Part shown: in pieces, positions 23,501 through 35,500 of the stretch
Numbering within the stretch: position 1 is the stretch's first letter
How the letters are laid out: the number at the start of each line of letters is the position of its first letter
Assembly: GCA_004802725.1 (NCBI GenBank)
Contig: SGPM01000015.1
Location: 62,001 to 126,000, forward strand
DNA length: 64,000 bases
Direction: 5' to 3'
Origin: Antrodiella citrinella
Lineage: Eukaryota; Basidiomycota; Agaricomycetes; Polyporales; Steccherinaceae
Notes under the pieces: generated by a model
The model's database searches: none
Told to the model about the DNA's origin: nothing
The model's input: the letters and a program-made list of their open reading frames with translations, nothing else
Translations under genes and position numbers: made by a program

Positions 23501-25283
23501 ACTCGGATGCTGTAGGCCTTCGTGAGGAACTCCAGCGGGTAGAGCATGAGCTCCGTGAAGCCCGCCATGTTGAGAGAGTTCTGCGAGAGGATCTCCGGGC
23601 TGGACGTGCCTCTCAATCTGACTTCGAGCTCCGGCTGGAGAACAGTAGCCGTCTAGTAGCCCAGATCCTCGACGTTGCACTCTCGTTCAGAGAATCACAC
23701 ATCAAAGCTCTTTCGGCCGCACAAACAATGACAGCCCATCCTCCATCTTCGAAGACCCCCGGGAGTTCTAGCATGACGGACTCCACATCTTTCGGGATGC
23801 GGCGAAGTGTCATCAGTCATCTGGATGAGCCATCGCCCATTGACCCATCTGATCAGGCCGCTGCTCTGGAAACGCTTCGGACGTTCGATCATGACCACTT
23901 CTTGGAGGCCATTCACAAGACGGGCTCGACGATTCGCAAGTGGCAGAAACAGTGCAAGGATTATCGTGAACGGGCGAAGGGGAAGATCTCGTTCAGAAAC
24001 TTTGCCAAGGGTGATCTAGCCCTCTTCCTCCCGACTCGAAATTCTATATCCAAGCCCTGGGCTGCATTTAATGGTGAGTCTCGTCCCGATAGGACTAGGT
24101 TCCATCCCGATCGATGTCGGTGGACTGATGCCCGACAATTATCCCTTTCACGCTGTGTAGTCTCTTTCCCACACTACTTCCTACAAGCCACAGGCCATCT
24201 AGCCGAACAACTGAAGACCAGAGAGTGGATTGTCGCAAGAATCACGTCGCTCACAGAGCGAGTTGTTGATCCCAAGGTCAGAACGGCTTTTTGCGTCGGT
24301 CGAGTAGTGGGTTCTGAATGACGTCATGCAGGATCCCAGCACCAATCCTTACGGACTCGGAGATGGCGTGAAATACTACATGCTCGAAGTCGAAGACTGG
24401 ACACAGCCTGCTCATCCGTCCAAACGGCGCATCTCTCATAGGAAGACAATTTCATCAGAGATGCCCACCTCACCTACCGAAGTGGCCCCGGTGGGCCCTA
24501 CTGGACTTCCTGAAGCAGAAGTGGAGGAATCGTTCACTGTTACGCGTCCTCCCACTTCACGATTATTCCCGTCTCCACCTCGCCCAGGGTCTTCACCGAA
24601 CGCTCCATCATCATTATCACGACTGCTAGCGCAGGCCGAGAATTCACCAGAGTTGCTCTCACCGCAATTTGAGAAAGCACCGTTCCCCAGTACTTCTCCG
24701 CCTGCCCCACCATCCCCAGCTCGCAGTGTGTCTGTGTCGACGGCGCAAGATGGCAAAATATACGCGGCTGGTAGTTCCGGGACCTTAAGGCCAGGCTCGC
24801 GTGCCTCGCGACAGTCAACCTCGTCGAAATTTTCTACCGCACGAATACCCTTCGCGGGCACGGCTGGAACTGCCAAAGCCATAGCCACCACAGCGCTGTC
24901 GGAACAAATCTTACCAACCGCGCCAGGAGGATCCGCACGGGAGCCCGCCATCTGGAGAATCATCCAATCCTTCCCCGCAAGGCTCACCGACGGAAGGGAT
25001 GTCTACGATCATGCAACATCGCCGTCGTACGACGTCCTACCAGCTTCCTCGTACGTCCCCGTTGGCTGGTGTATCATCAGCCAGTCACACGACCTCTCCT
25101 ATTACAGAGTCAGGGTCGACATCTGCTGTGGTACCAACCGCGAGGAGCAGGCTGGCGAGTATTGCGAGTGGCTGGGGCGTGAATTTCGCCCGTAGAAAGG
25201 TTACCCCGGATGCTGCTCATCCACGCAGCTCCAGCGAGTCTGTACGCGACCCTTTCAACACTGAGTCTGACCTTGATGGTTAG
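20561..25283 (+). CDS. ATG11: Atg11, selective-autophagy scaffold
   Basis: Atg11 (related to metazoan FIP200/RB1CC1) links cargo receptors and the Atg1 kinase at the phagophore assembly site. After splicing, the N-terminus reads MIQVCRAEDGEIFQV, then NASLWDIEQLGNVESFL and LAYLSDGRRFNNESIREL, a ubiquitin-like fold typical of the family. Many short exons to about 22620 encode the Atg17-like helical region. A long exon (about 22740-24075) encodes coiled coil. The conserved Atg11 C-terminal domain follows, with REWIVARITSLTERVVDPK near 24210 joined to DPSTNPYGLGDGVKYYMLEV at about 24333. The tail is Ser/Pro/Thr-rich. Codons up to about 24890 are read in one frame, but the clearly coding end (from about 24920, including SGESSNPSPQGSPTEGMS, to the stop at 25283) is in another. 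I found no good intron to join them, so an unseen splice or a one-base indel is likely there. Confidence 0.85.
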
Positions 25284-26652
25284 GTGTTCGATGTGTACAC
25301 ATTTTGTCCACTCAGCTGTTGTGTCAGGTACGCCAATGCCATGCGTCGAATGCCAGATGCCTTGTTTTTAGACTTCAGCATATTCTGTCTCTCTTGTTCT
25401 GGAATAACTGTTTCTCCCTTAGACTATTGTAGGTACAATCACCCGGAATCATTACTAGCTTTCTCCGCATCTCGTACTTTGGGACGACTCTGGGGTTGAT
25501 GCTACGTCTCTACACCCGGCTGCGCTGTCTGGGCACAATGGTCATCGTACCTCCCTTCAGCGCCACGTCGAGTTCCCATGAATGTTGTTTACGAAATTGA
25601 GGTACTGAGACCACGTCTCGGAGATGATTATTACTAGTATCTCCACAAGGCTAACGCGGGCGAATGGATAAAGAGTTTGTCCGGAAAGCTTTCGATCCAG
25701 TTTTCAACAAACCCCCCTCTATCACACGCCAAACTGAAAAAAGGTTTCAGTGAAGCGGGGGTGATGCAGGCTCAGGATCGCCTGTTTTTGCGTCGCTCGC
25801 AGTTGCAGGATACTTCAGTATTGACCGGGACGTGATACCAAGGTTGGGAAGATGATGAAGCGTGTAAAGGCCGCTCTGTGCAGGAAGTCGGCCCGCCATT
25901 TATTCCCATCTGGTAATGGACACGAATCAGGCTTAAATGCAGGATCATGTTGAAGGGGTGTGCACCAAGGTCCGCGACCGCTTTGTTGTAACTGGAACTG
26001 GTTCCTCACGCGGAGAAATCATGGACTTGGAGGCGCATGTGGCGCATGAAAGACAAACCACTCCCGCTGATCCCACCATCGCTAGCATCTGCAGCCGGAT
26101 ACACAGCGCCACCGTTGTTTTTGAATGAATAGAGAACGGGATTGTCAGGCTGTGTTAGGTAGGCCAAGAGGCAGGGAGGGATTCCATCAGTAGAACCGGA
26201 TTTCGGCGATCGAGGCTCGTCCCGAAACAGACTGATCGTCCGAGAGAGCGTCTGCATATGGCATGGATCCGGACGAGAGCTTAGGCCTGAACGGCCCCGA
26301 AAACGAGAAGGGGTCTACTCACCGCCTTCGTTGCATGCATGCGGTCTCTCGAACATTGACGGCTCGAAGATACCGACGAGCCACGAGACAGAAAACATCT
26401 GGTCGGCTGGGAGAAAGTTTGATACCTTTCATGAACACTTGTGATTACGATCTGAATCTGATTGGTGCATTGGATCGAGAAAACGCTCCCCAGAGTTTCC
26501 CCAAAGTTTCCCTATCCTGAGCAACAAGCATCTGTTGGACGCGTCTGCATCTCGATTTCAACTTGGAGAGGGTGGGGTCAGTGCCTGGAAAAAATGCACA
26601 CACGACCCCAGACAGCCTCAGACACGGTTATGCGATCCAATTGGATCCGGGG

Positions 26653-26678
26653 AGGTGTGGGGAATGGGGGCGGGGAAA
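26653..26678 (+). promoter_or_regulatory. Two CreA/Mig1-like sites (SYGGRG)
   Basis: The G-rich stretch contains GTGGGG and GCGGGG, both matching the SYGGRG consensus for the carbon-catabolite repressor CreA/Mig1. They lie about 180-200 bases before the sugar transporter start codon. Glucose repression of that gene is a reasonable inference, but single short sites occur by chance. Confidence 0.4.
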
Positions 26679-26747
26679 CCTGCAAACCGGAGAATCTGTG
26701 GAGAAACGATCACCAGGTCGCGTCCATCCATACGCGAGCCTTTGTTG

Positions 26748-26756
26748 ATATAAAGC
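26748..26756 (+). promoter_or_regulatory. TATA box of the sugar transporter
   Basis: GATATAAAG lies about 100 bases before the ATG at 26854, the usual spacing for regulated fungal promoters. Confidence 0.55.
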
Positions 26757-26853
26757 CTCCAGCCCGGGACTTCTGAACTGCCAACTTCCTCGGAGTTCAT
26801 CCCACTCTCTTCATTGAGCTTTTTATCCTCCTCGCAAACGCAATCTCACAATA

Positions 26854-28933
26854 ATGGGTGCCGGCGCAGTCACCACAGCAGGGGGAAGCGGGAATGAGGC
26901 ATTTGCTCATCTTATGGATCCTAACAGGAAGTGGTACAACAACAGACGGTAAAGCTATTTGTTTCCCCGCACTCATGGAACATCCTCGCTGAACCTCTCC
27001 CCCAATTAGACTCATCGCTCTTCACGGATGGATCGTGCTTCTGTACGTGTGTCACTTTGTTTCGCATTTCTGGCATGTCAACTCATCTGTCTCTTTAGGT
27101 TGATCACGTCGTCTATCAACGGTTTCGACGGCAGTATCCTCAACTCGTTCCAGTCCTTGCAAGTCTGGAATGACTACTTCGGCACCCCGGCGGGTGGAAG
27201 GCTCGGACTTCTCAACGCTATTCAGGTGGGTACTGCTCTGAATTCTGCGACCCGTCCGTTCTGAACCTCGTGCCACAGAACATTGGATCTTTGGCAGGAT
27301 ACCCCTTCGCTCCCTATCTCTCTGATGGTCTTGGTCGTCGGCCCACCATTTGGATTGGTTCCGCTATCATGTTGGTCGCTGTCGTTTTGCAGAGTGCCGC
27401 TCAAAACTGGGGAATGTTCATCGGTGCTCGGTACTAGTCTACTCATCCTCATATTTTCAGCGCTGTCGGCTAATCATTACTGCAGTTTCCTAATCGGGTT
27501 CGGTCTTACGTTTGCTGGTACGTGTTTCTCACGCGCCACAGATCTTGATCTCGTACTTATGGGCGATAATTATTTTAGTTAACTCTGCCCCTTTGTTGGT
27601 TACGGAAATCGCGTATCCCAAGTACCGCGCATCGTTGACTTCGTTGTACAACGCACTCTGGTACTCCGGTAACATCATGTAAGTGCTTCAGCTCTCTTGC
27701 TTCGTCTCTGCGACTCATTCTGCTTGTTCAGTGCCACTTGGTCCACTTTCGGTACTCAACACATCAACAACAATTGGGCATGGCGTATTCCCTCCATTCT
27801 CCAGGGTATCGTCCCCGTCCTACAGTTCTTATTGATGTTCTTCGCCCCCGAATCTCCGAGATGGCTCATCTCCAAGGGCAAGGACGAGCAGGCGCTCCAA
27901 ACTCTGGCTTACTATCACGCTGATGGCAATGACCAAGATCCTCTGGTCCAATTCGAGTTCCAGGAGATCAAGTCCGCCATTGACTTCGATCGCGAGAGTA
28001 AGACGATCTATATTGCTTATCTGCTTCGTTGTTCTGACCATACTTTGTAGTCTCCGCCAACGTTGGATGGAAGTCTTTGATTGCCACCCCCGGTAACAGG
28101 AGACGTATAATCATCATCGTCGCCATTGCCTTCTTCTCCCAGTGGTCCGGTAACGGTCTTGTTTCTTACTACCTCAAGGTCGTCTTGGAATCCATCGGTA
28201 TCACCAGCGCCACGATCCAGATCCTCATCAGCGGTATCCTCGCCATCTGGAATTTGTTCTGGGCTGTCGCTGCTTCGTTCTGCGTTGAACGTTTCGGTCG
28301 TCGTCCCCTCTTCTTGACATCCGCGTTCGGTATGCTTCTCGCATTCGTCTTCCAGACCGTTTGCACTGCCCGCTACAACATCGCTCCCACTGGCGCAAGT
28401 GCACATGCCGTCATTGCATTCATCTTCATCTTCTACGCTTTCTACGAGTACGTATTCTCTCGTCATATTGCTCAATGCCCATGCTGACCCTTCATGTAGT
28501 CTCGCCTTCACTCCTCTAATTGTCTCCTACACCGTCGAGATTTTGCCTTACTCTCTTCGTGCGAAGGGCTTCAACGTCTTCAACTTCACAGTGTCGGTTG
28601 CTCTCATTTTCAACCAGTATGTCAACCCTATTGCTCTTAGCCACATTGGCTGGAAGTACTACGTAAGTCTTGTGTATGTTCTGATATCGCTTCCAATCGC
28701 TGATCTCAATGTCGCAGATCGTGTACTGCTGTTGGCTGGCGGCTGAGTGTACGTTCCTCTGGTTCATGATCGTTGAGACGAAGAACCTGTCCCTCGAAGA
28801 GACCGCTGCTCTCTTTGATGGTGAAGGTGCATCCACCAACCTCCACAACGCCACACGCGAAGTTCGTCACGAGGACTTCGACGAGAAAGCCTCCGACTCC
28901 GCCTACACTGGTAATAATGACCTCAAAGCTTAA
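26854..28933 (+). CDS. MFS sugar transporter (sugar porter family)
   Basis: A 12-helix proton symporter or facilitator for hexoses or disaccharides at the plasma membrane. The start MGAGAVTTAGGSGNEA was chosen as the first ATG after the TATA box. Sugar-porter signatures are plain: the helix 1 region with SSINGFDGSILNSF, the GRRPT loop after helix 2, LVTEIAYPKYRASLTS, PESPRWLISKG after helix 6, ERFGRRPLFL after helix 8, and ETKNLSLEE after helix 12. About nine short introns interrupt it (for example near 26950-27009, 27039-27098, 27225-27278, 27995-28050 and 28449-28500). Codons strongly prefer C or T at the third position, more than the neighbours, which suggests high expression. The long form and motifs resemble fungal lactose/hexose permeases; substrate is not determinable here. 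Confidence 0.93.
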
Positions 28934-30611
28934 TCATTTTCTCTGGGATTTCTTTTCTCGCATGGGCATGGATGGTTTTCTGTTATGTGATATCAACGTC
29001 TATTGTGCTCTTTGTTTGCACGTTTCGTACATTGGATCTCGTACCAGAGACATACACTTGTATTCCGATGAATCTAATGATCGCGTTGTTGGCCTAGGAG
29101 TCTTTCCTAACGTATACTCTTCTATACCTGTCACCTTTCCTCACTACCCACACTCACGTAGGTTGTATACTATAGTCTCCGACTCCAAAAGCATTTCCTT
29201 TAACGTCATATCTTGTCGCTTGACGTTTGTGGATTCCCCTCCTCGTGTGACAAACTGAACGACCTGCAGGGCGGCTAGGGCCTGTCTGCGCAATCTTTCC
29301 CCAGTGAACCGACTAGGACCCCGAAACCGACTCGCTGGACAAATTGCAAGTAAGGTTACTCGGAATATCTGGACCGTGCACCAATCATTCTTGAATCATT
29401 CCGTTCTCGTCTCTTGATATCCTGTGGCGACCCCTACTTACGTTCTCAGGCGATCCATGTGGTACATCTCCATTTCTTGACGCCCTTTAAATTTTCATTC
29501 AAATGTCGTACGTTGATTTGTGCGTTCCGCGGCCGACAGACCCAAGTGACCTTTGCATTAATGGCGCCGTCACTGCGCCGTCACTGTCCGGTCCGTACGG
29601 TTCAATATTGCAAGGTGTCGTTCACAGAGCATGTCCGACGGTGCCAAAGATAGGTGTGAATGCCAAGCTGGCGATAGAGGTGAGACATCCGAGTCCTGGT
29701 TATGTTCCAAAGCGTTCTGCTTATTAATTCGAGCCTCACTATCATCCGACAGGGATGGGAAGTCGAGGGGCAACAGTCCTGCTGTATCGTATCCTTGCGG
29801 GTTTTGTGTGGATGCATTTTTCTGGTATGAATGTTCTCCAATTTGGTCGAGGACGTACTTACCTCAGGTTTGATGGTCTTCAACGGAGCGATTGTCCGTT
29901 TCCCGGTACCGTCAATGTGCAGGTTCGGCTCGCGTGCCATACGCTCAAAGCCTGAAGCTTCAAACTTTAAACATTTGGAGAAGCTCAACCCTTTCGAAAC
30001 GAAATTTTGTCCAGGGTAAGTTGAACGAGCCTGTATGAAAGCGGCACTTTGTTCGTCAAATTGTATGTTTCTTGCACGAAGTCATCAGCGTATTGGGGAT
30101 GAGATGGTATGGGCTTGTAGTGCCTGGTAAGGTGCATATGGTTCACATGGCGCCGAAAAATACAACGGGGTTGACACCCCATACTTGTGATTCGAGGAGA
30201 CCCGACAAATTAGCGAAGCGATGGCAAACAATAACGGGCCTCCATCGCTTGCGCAGGGTGCACCAGGAGGACAAGGCTGGCCGAATGTCAGCACGGTATA
30301 TACCCCATACTTGACACTTGCCAATCATCAGCTGGCGGCGCAAATTCGTAAGCCGTGTGCGGTCTTCTAGGGGTGTACAGGTCCAGGCTATGTTTTCGCG
30401 TATGATACCGATTGTGTATGTACGCGTACGCTTTGACCATTCGGTAGGGTATTGAAAATTCCGGACAATAGCATATCGTGATTGTCTTGTTCAGATACAC
30501 GATTCAGATTTCGATTCACAAAGCAGATATAGTGATATAGATGAGGGCATATATTATTTGCGCCCCAGGCACTGGAACTCGGAATACAAAAGCTATAGAT
30601 TGCGATCTACT
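28934..30611. other. Intergenic, possible left edge of a mobile block
   Basis: No gene is recognised. It contains the sugar transporter 3' UTR and, at 30315-30350, the left candidate inverted repeat of the transposase-containing block. The short sequence CCCCATACTTG occurs twice in direct orientation (about 30176 and 30303). Confidence 0.45.
30315..30350 (+). repeat. Candidate left terminal inverted repeat of the 30.3-38.4 kb block
   Basis: CCAATCATCAGC followed closely by GCAAATTCGT has an imperfect inverted partner at 38387-38412 (there CCAACCATCAGCAAATTCGT on the minus strand). Ignoring a 9-base insertion in the left copy, 19 of 20 bases match. No target-site duplication was found, so this stays tentative. 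Confidence 0.3.
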
Positions 30612-32201
30612 TTACGACGACGGTCCAGGCGATTGTTCAATGCGTGCTCGCTTTGCTGCCCGTTCAGCTCGCATACGATCCTTCGCGCTGACCGTAGGAC
30701 CACCGGCAGCACCGGGCTGCATGCCTTGTAGCGAATGCGCTCCTCCAAATAGTTCCCTGTTGAACGTGTTGAGCAGATGATGTGATATACCAACGAGCAC
30801 ACATACCTGTTGTAGAACTCCAGAATCTCTGTCCCCTCGCCATCTTCAAAGAATGACACTATATTCCACCAGAACTTGCTGAGGTCGAAGTCACGATCCA
30901 TCCGATCCCAGTCTTGAACATCACATATATTGAAGCGTGTCTACAAATCCGAGGAAGGAGGGTTTAGCATTGAAGACAACATAAACAGAAGTCACGACTT
31001 ACTTGGATCGCGACGTAAGCCAGAACTTGCGGCGTCATCCCGGTCATGCCTATGCGCCGGGCATTGCATCCTTTCCCCCCTCCTCCCGGCCCCTTCAAAG
31101 CGGTGTGCGGACCAGTCAAAATATGCTTGGCAACCTGACAGCAAGGAATCGATATCAGTAAAGGGCAGAGGAGGGAAGACCATATGTCACATACGCGCAC
31201 AAGGAGAAACCCTTTGAAAAGCCCCTCCTCCTCGTTATCGGGCATATACTGACGACCCTCCGGGTAGCAGAATCGAGGCCACTGGTCCGCTGTGACTCGA
31301 ATATGACCTGTTGTAATGGCATCCCATGTACTAGATTCACAAAGACACGTCAAAAAGTCAATAAAGGCGGAAGAAACAATGACTTACTCCTTGTTGGCCT
31401 CAAGCTCGAGAGGGGTCAGGAGTGTGGATGTCAATGGATCCGTCCATCCACGCAAAGACTTGAGCTTGCTGTCGTGAGGAATGGGGCAAGAAATGCTGGG
31501 ATCGGATGACAGATATCTCAGGATGTCGTACTTGAGTGAGCCCGTATCGTCTGAGCGTTGATCTTGAACGCCGGTTTGAATCTGAGATTGAATACAGGTA
31601 TGTCAGTCACATTGACTAAGCACACTCTCGCTGCAGCTCACCTGGCCGCATATCTTACGCCGAAATGAGCGAAGAGCAACAGCTTTCAGCATTGCCTTCT
31701 TGAATCCGGGTATGCGACGCTTGAGTAGTAACCAACCACCATGGATCAGTTGTTCCCTGCAGGTAAGGTGAGTAATATGCGTGGTAAGTGATTTACCAGG
31801 AGTGTACTCACTCTTCAGTGAGACCGAGCGGCATCAAGTCCTCGGATTCGTCGAAGTCCTCATCTTCACGATCATCGTCTTCGGCTTCCATCCGAAGTCC
31901 ATGCTCGACAACGTCGTAGATGTTGTAGAACCCCGGCTCACCCAGACGACAATAAACACGTCCGAAGTCACCAAAGTCCACACCCGTTGTCATGTCAGAA
32001 TCAGCTTTCCTGCGTTATAAGGTGAGTCTCATCAAGTCATTTGCATTTGAAAACTCACCTCTTCTTTCCGTCAGGAGATCCGAATTCTGTAAGGACAAAC
32101 GACGCCACTAGTCCAGCCAGTTCCGGTGACTCAGACGTCTCCGAGGATGCTGGCTCTTCGGGCTGATTTCGATCGCTGCTGGTGGGTGCGGGGTTGGCCA
32201 T
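30612..32201 (-). CDS. DUF6698 basidiomycete protein of unknown function
   Basis: The product begins MANPAPTSSDRNQPEEPASS. An acidic linker (EAEDDDREDEDFDESED) leads to a conserved core with LTEEEQLIHGGWLLLKRRIP, RSDDTGSLKYDILRYL and, further on, EEEGLFKGFLLVRV. The core continues with CNARRIGMTGMTPQVLAYVA and ends with DFDLSKFWWNIVSFFEDGEG and ILEFYNRELFGG. This order is what I know of DUF6698, a multicopy basidiomycete family with no assigned function. The basic tail RMRAERAAKRARIEQ may be a nuclear signal. Introns lie near 32015-32060, 31752-31812, 31582-31640, 31337-31384, 31144-31193, 30942-31001 and 30772-30810. All appear in frame, so the copy is intact. It is divergent from the transposase, with 352 bases between start codons, and may belong to the same mobile block. 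Confidence 0.65.
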
Positions 32202-32553
32202 CTCACTGGAAAATTATAAGACACGTCTGAGAGATACGACTGCAAGTCTACCTCGCCCTCCATCGCTTTAAGTTCGATCTTAAGCGAGTGGCGTGCGAGG
32301 ATGACTTTGCAGCCGCAGACAAAGAAATCAGCTTAGCCGATGAACAAGACATTGATCGAGATCTGCAGCTTGTGGTGAGCGACCTATTGTTTTGCTTCTC
32401 CTGCTACGATTTTCTCGTTGAGGTCTCAGTCTTCTCCACCCCGCTACAGACTCACCCCTCACACTCTCCCTCCTCTCAGGGTTCAGAGTCTATTTCATTT
32501 CCCATGTCATGCGGCTCTGGCTTTGGGCCGCCACACTTCTCGTTGCCATTTTT
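32202..32553. promoter_or_regulatory. Divergent promoter region between DUF6698 gene and transposase
   Basis: The 352 bases between the two start codons must serve both genes. The right half is pyrimidine-rich (about 32395-32480). A frame-linked upstream ATG at 32509 would add a hydrophobic leader to the transposase; I judged the later ATG at 32554 more likely because it directly precedes the zinc finger. Confidence 0.45.
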
Positions 32554-35500
32554 ATGTCCAATCGCAGTCTCAGCTGTGTTCCAACATGCGGCAAACAGTA
32601 CGACACTCCACGAGGCCTTCAGATACACAAAGCGTCGTGCAAGGTGGCAAACGCACCTGACGATGACCTTCTGCGTCTGCAGCAGCGTTTGGCCGAGAAA
32701 CGCGACCGTCCTCGGAAACGTCGTCGCCTCGAAGAACCGGTCCCTTCTGTGCCTGATCTCAATGTACGTCTACTCTACTAGTTGTTCTGCATGCTATACT
32801 TATGAATTTTAGTCCCCTGCACCACAGGACGATGATGTCGCTATGACTTTCGACGATCTGATATTGCCCAACTCGGAACCAGTAATCCAAGTCGACCAGC
32901 CTCCCATTCCACCAATCGAATTAGGACGTGGACGCAGAACAAAGCGGCCTACCTGGAAGATCCTCGAACGCCTCCCTCAAGTTGCGTTGCCAGTCTTGGA
33001 CGACCCACAACTTCCCGAACCTCCCTTGCCTGCACCAGACATCGAATCCACGCCCGCCATAGTCTGGCGCACATTTCGGACAACACTCAATGCATTCGGC
33101 ATTTTCAGAGAATATCGCACTACTGGAGCTCCGCCTTCCCATCACCCTGATGTTTCTCTTGATACCAACGACTTGAGCATCCATCCAGATCCCTCTATCA
33201 TTCCCCCAACTACCTCTCGATGTTCATTGGCACCTCTCGGCGGCAATACTACGATTCTCCCACAACCCTCGACACCTGATGACTCTCCTACATCGACTAC
33301 GACACTTCCCTCTAGTGATTCTCCCACGTCGACGCTAGCCACACCTTCACATGCACCATTCGCCAACATCTCTGTCTGGCGTTTGATGAATTGGATGTGG
33401 TCGGGCTCTGAGAAGAAATCTGGCGAAGAATGCAACAAACTCGTTCACGAGGTCATTCTTTCGCCGGACTTCAAGCCTTCTGATCTCGAAGGGTTTGACG
33501 TGAAGCGGGAGACACTCAAGCTGGACTTGCATCTAGAGAGAGATGCTCGGGACGGTTGGAAGGAAAGCAATGTCGTGATAGAGGTTCCGGATGGCAAACG
33601 ACATGACCTGGACTTTCCCGACGATCCCCCCATCCCTACCTTCCCTGTCCCAGGACTTCTGCACCGATCTCTTGTTGAGGTCATCAAAAGTGTCTGGTCG
33701 GATCCCTCAGCTTCTCGCTTCCACTTCACCCCTTTCAGACAGTTCTGGCAACGCGACAAGAACTCCGGCGTAGAACGCATTCACGACGAACTCTATTCCT
33801 CCGATGCATTTCTACAAGCTCACGAAGATCTGCAACGTTCGAAACCAGAGGAAGGTTGTACACTCGAACGTGTTGTGTGCGGCTTGATGTTCTGGTCCGA
33901 TTCGACACATCTTACAAGTTTCGGCGATGCATCCCTTTGGCCGACATACCTCTTCTTTGGAAATCAGTCAAAGTACGTGCGTGGACGTCCGACTTCAGGT
34001 GCATGCCATCATGTTGCCTATATACCCAAGGTACGTGATTCGTATCCACTGTAATACTATGTCCGAGTCTGACTCGAGCCTCTCACTCCGACGTTGCAGC
34101 TCCCGGACACTTTCCATGACTTCTTCGTCAATCTCACCAAACACGGTCCATCTGCAGATATATTGACGCACTGCCGTCGAGAATTGATGCAGGGTGTCTG
34201 GCGACTACTTCTGGACGCGGATTTTCGACATGCATACGTTCACGGCATCGCGATCAAGTGTGCAGATGGGGTTTTACGACGGGTCTTCCCTAGAATTTTC
34301 ACATATGCTGCTGATTACCCCGAGAAGTATGTCGCACTATCAGGAGCGGTGTCAAGTGACTGATGCTACTTCTATTTCAGGGTTCTTCTTGCCACCATCC
34401 GAAATCTAGGAGCATGTCTGTGTCCACGCTGCATTGTTCCGAAATCCAAGGTCTCCGAGCTCGGTATGAAACGCGATGAACAACAGCGAACCACAGGTGC
34501 AAGGACAGACAGCAACAGATTCCGGTCAGCGGTTCAGACAGCGCGCAGGGCAATTTACAAGCTTGGCATGACTGTCAAGAGCAAGTCTGTCGAGCTCCTC
34601 CTAGCAGCGGAGTCATGGGTTCCTACATGCGTGAGTCGCAGCCCATCCTTGCTATTTATAATGACTTGGTGTACTCACTTCCTGCCACAGAATGCATTCT
34701 CGGAGTTCGCTCAAAGTGTTGCGGCCGAAGTCCTGCCATATGAATTCAACTTCTTCACCATGCTCGTGCCAGATCTCATGCATGAATTTGAGCTCGGCGT
34801 GTGGAAGGCGGTATTCACTCATCTGATACGGATGCTTGTAGCTGTCGGAAACAACGCGATCCAAGAATTCAATCTCAGGTGAGTCGTCACAAGCTCTTTA
34901 TTCCATTCGCATTGTACCACGAAATGAACACCGTCGTCAATTGTGTCTTGTAGATATCGTCAAATGCCTACCTTTGGACGCTTCACCATTCGGAGGAAGG
35001 GAGGAAACACGTCTGCACTCAAGAAGTTAGCTGCACGAGACTATGAGGACTATCTTCAGGTACGCCATGATAATTAGAATGACTTTGTGATCCATCAGCT
35101 TGACACCCTTTGATAGTGCGCTCTCCCCGTGTTTGAAGGGCTTTTCCCAGACACCGGTCACGGGAAGGCGGTCATGAATCTGCTCTTTACACTTGCAGAT
35201 TGGCACGCGTGTGCTAAGCTTCGCATGCACACGGACTCAACCCTGCATCTACTCAAGAGTGCCACAACATCTCTCGGAAGCCAGTTACGGTCATTCGCCA
35301 AGAAGATCTGCACTTCGTATGACACAAGAGAGCTAGCCGGGGAGGAAGCTGCCCGTGCACGTAGGCGAATCAAAGCGAAGCAGGCAGGCAAGGCAGTGAA
35401 GGATGGAGTGCAGGGGAAGAAAACCAAGAAGCTCAACTTGTCGACCTACAAGCTGCACGCTCTCGGAGACTATCTGATCTCCATCATCTTCTTCGGCACG

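Larger units (their letters stand above)
25284..26853. other. Intergenic; promoter of the sugar transporter at its right end
   Basis: About 1.57 kb without a recognisable gene. The left part holds the ATG11 3' UTR. The right 250 bases are GC-rich and hold CreA/Mig1-like sites and a TATA box, listed separately. Confidence 0.5.
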
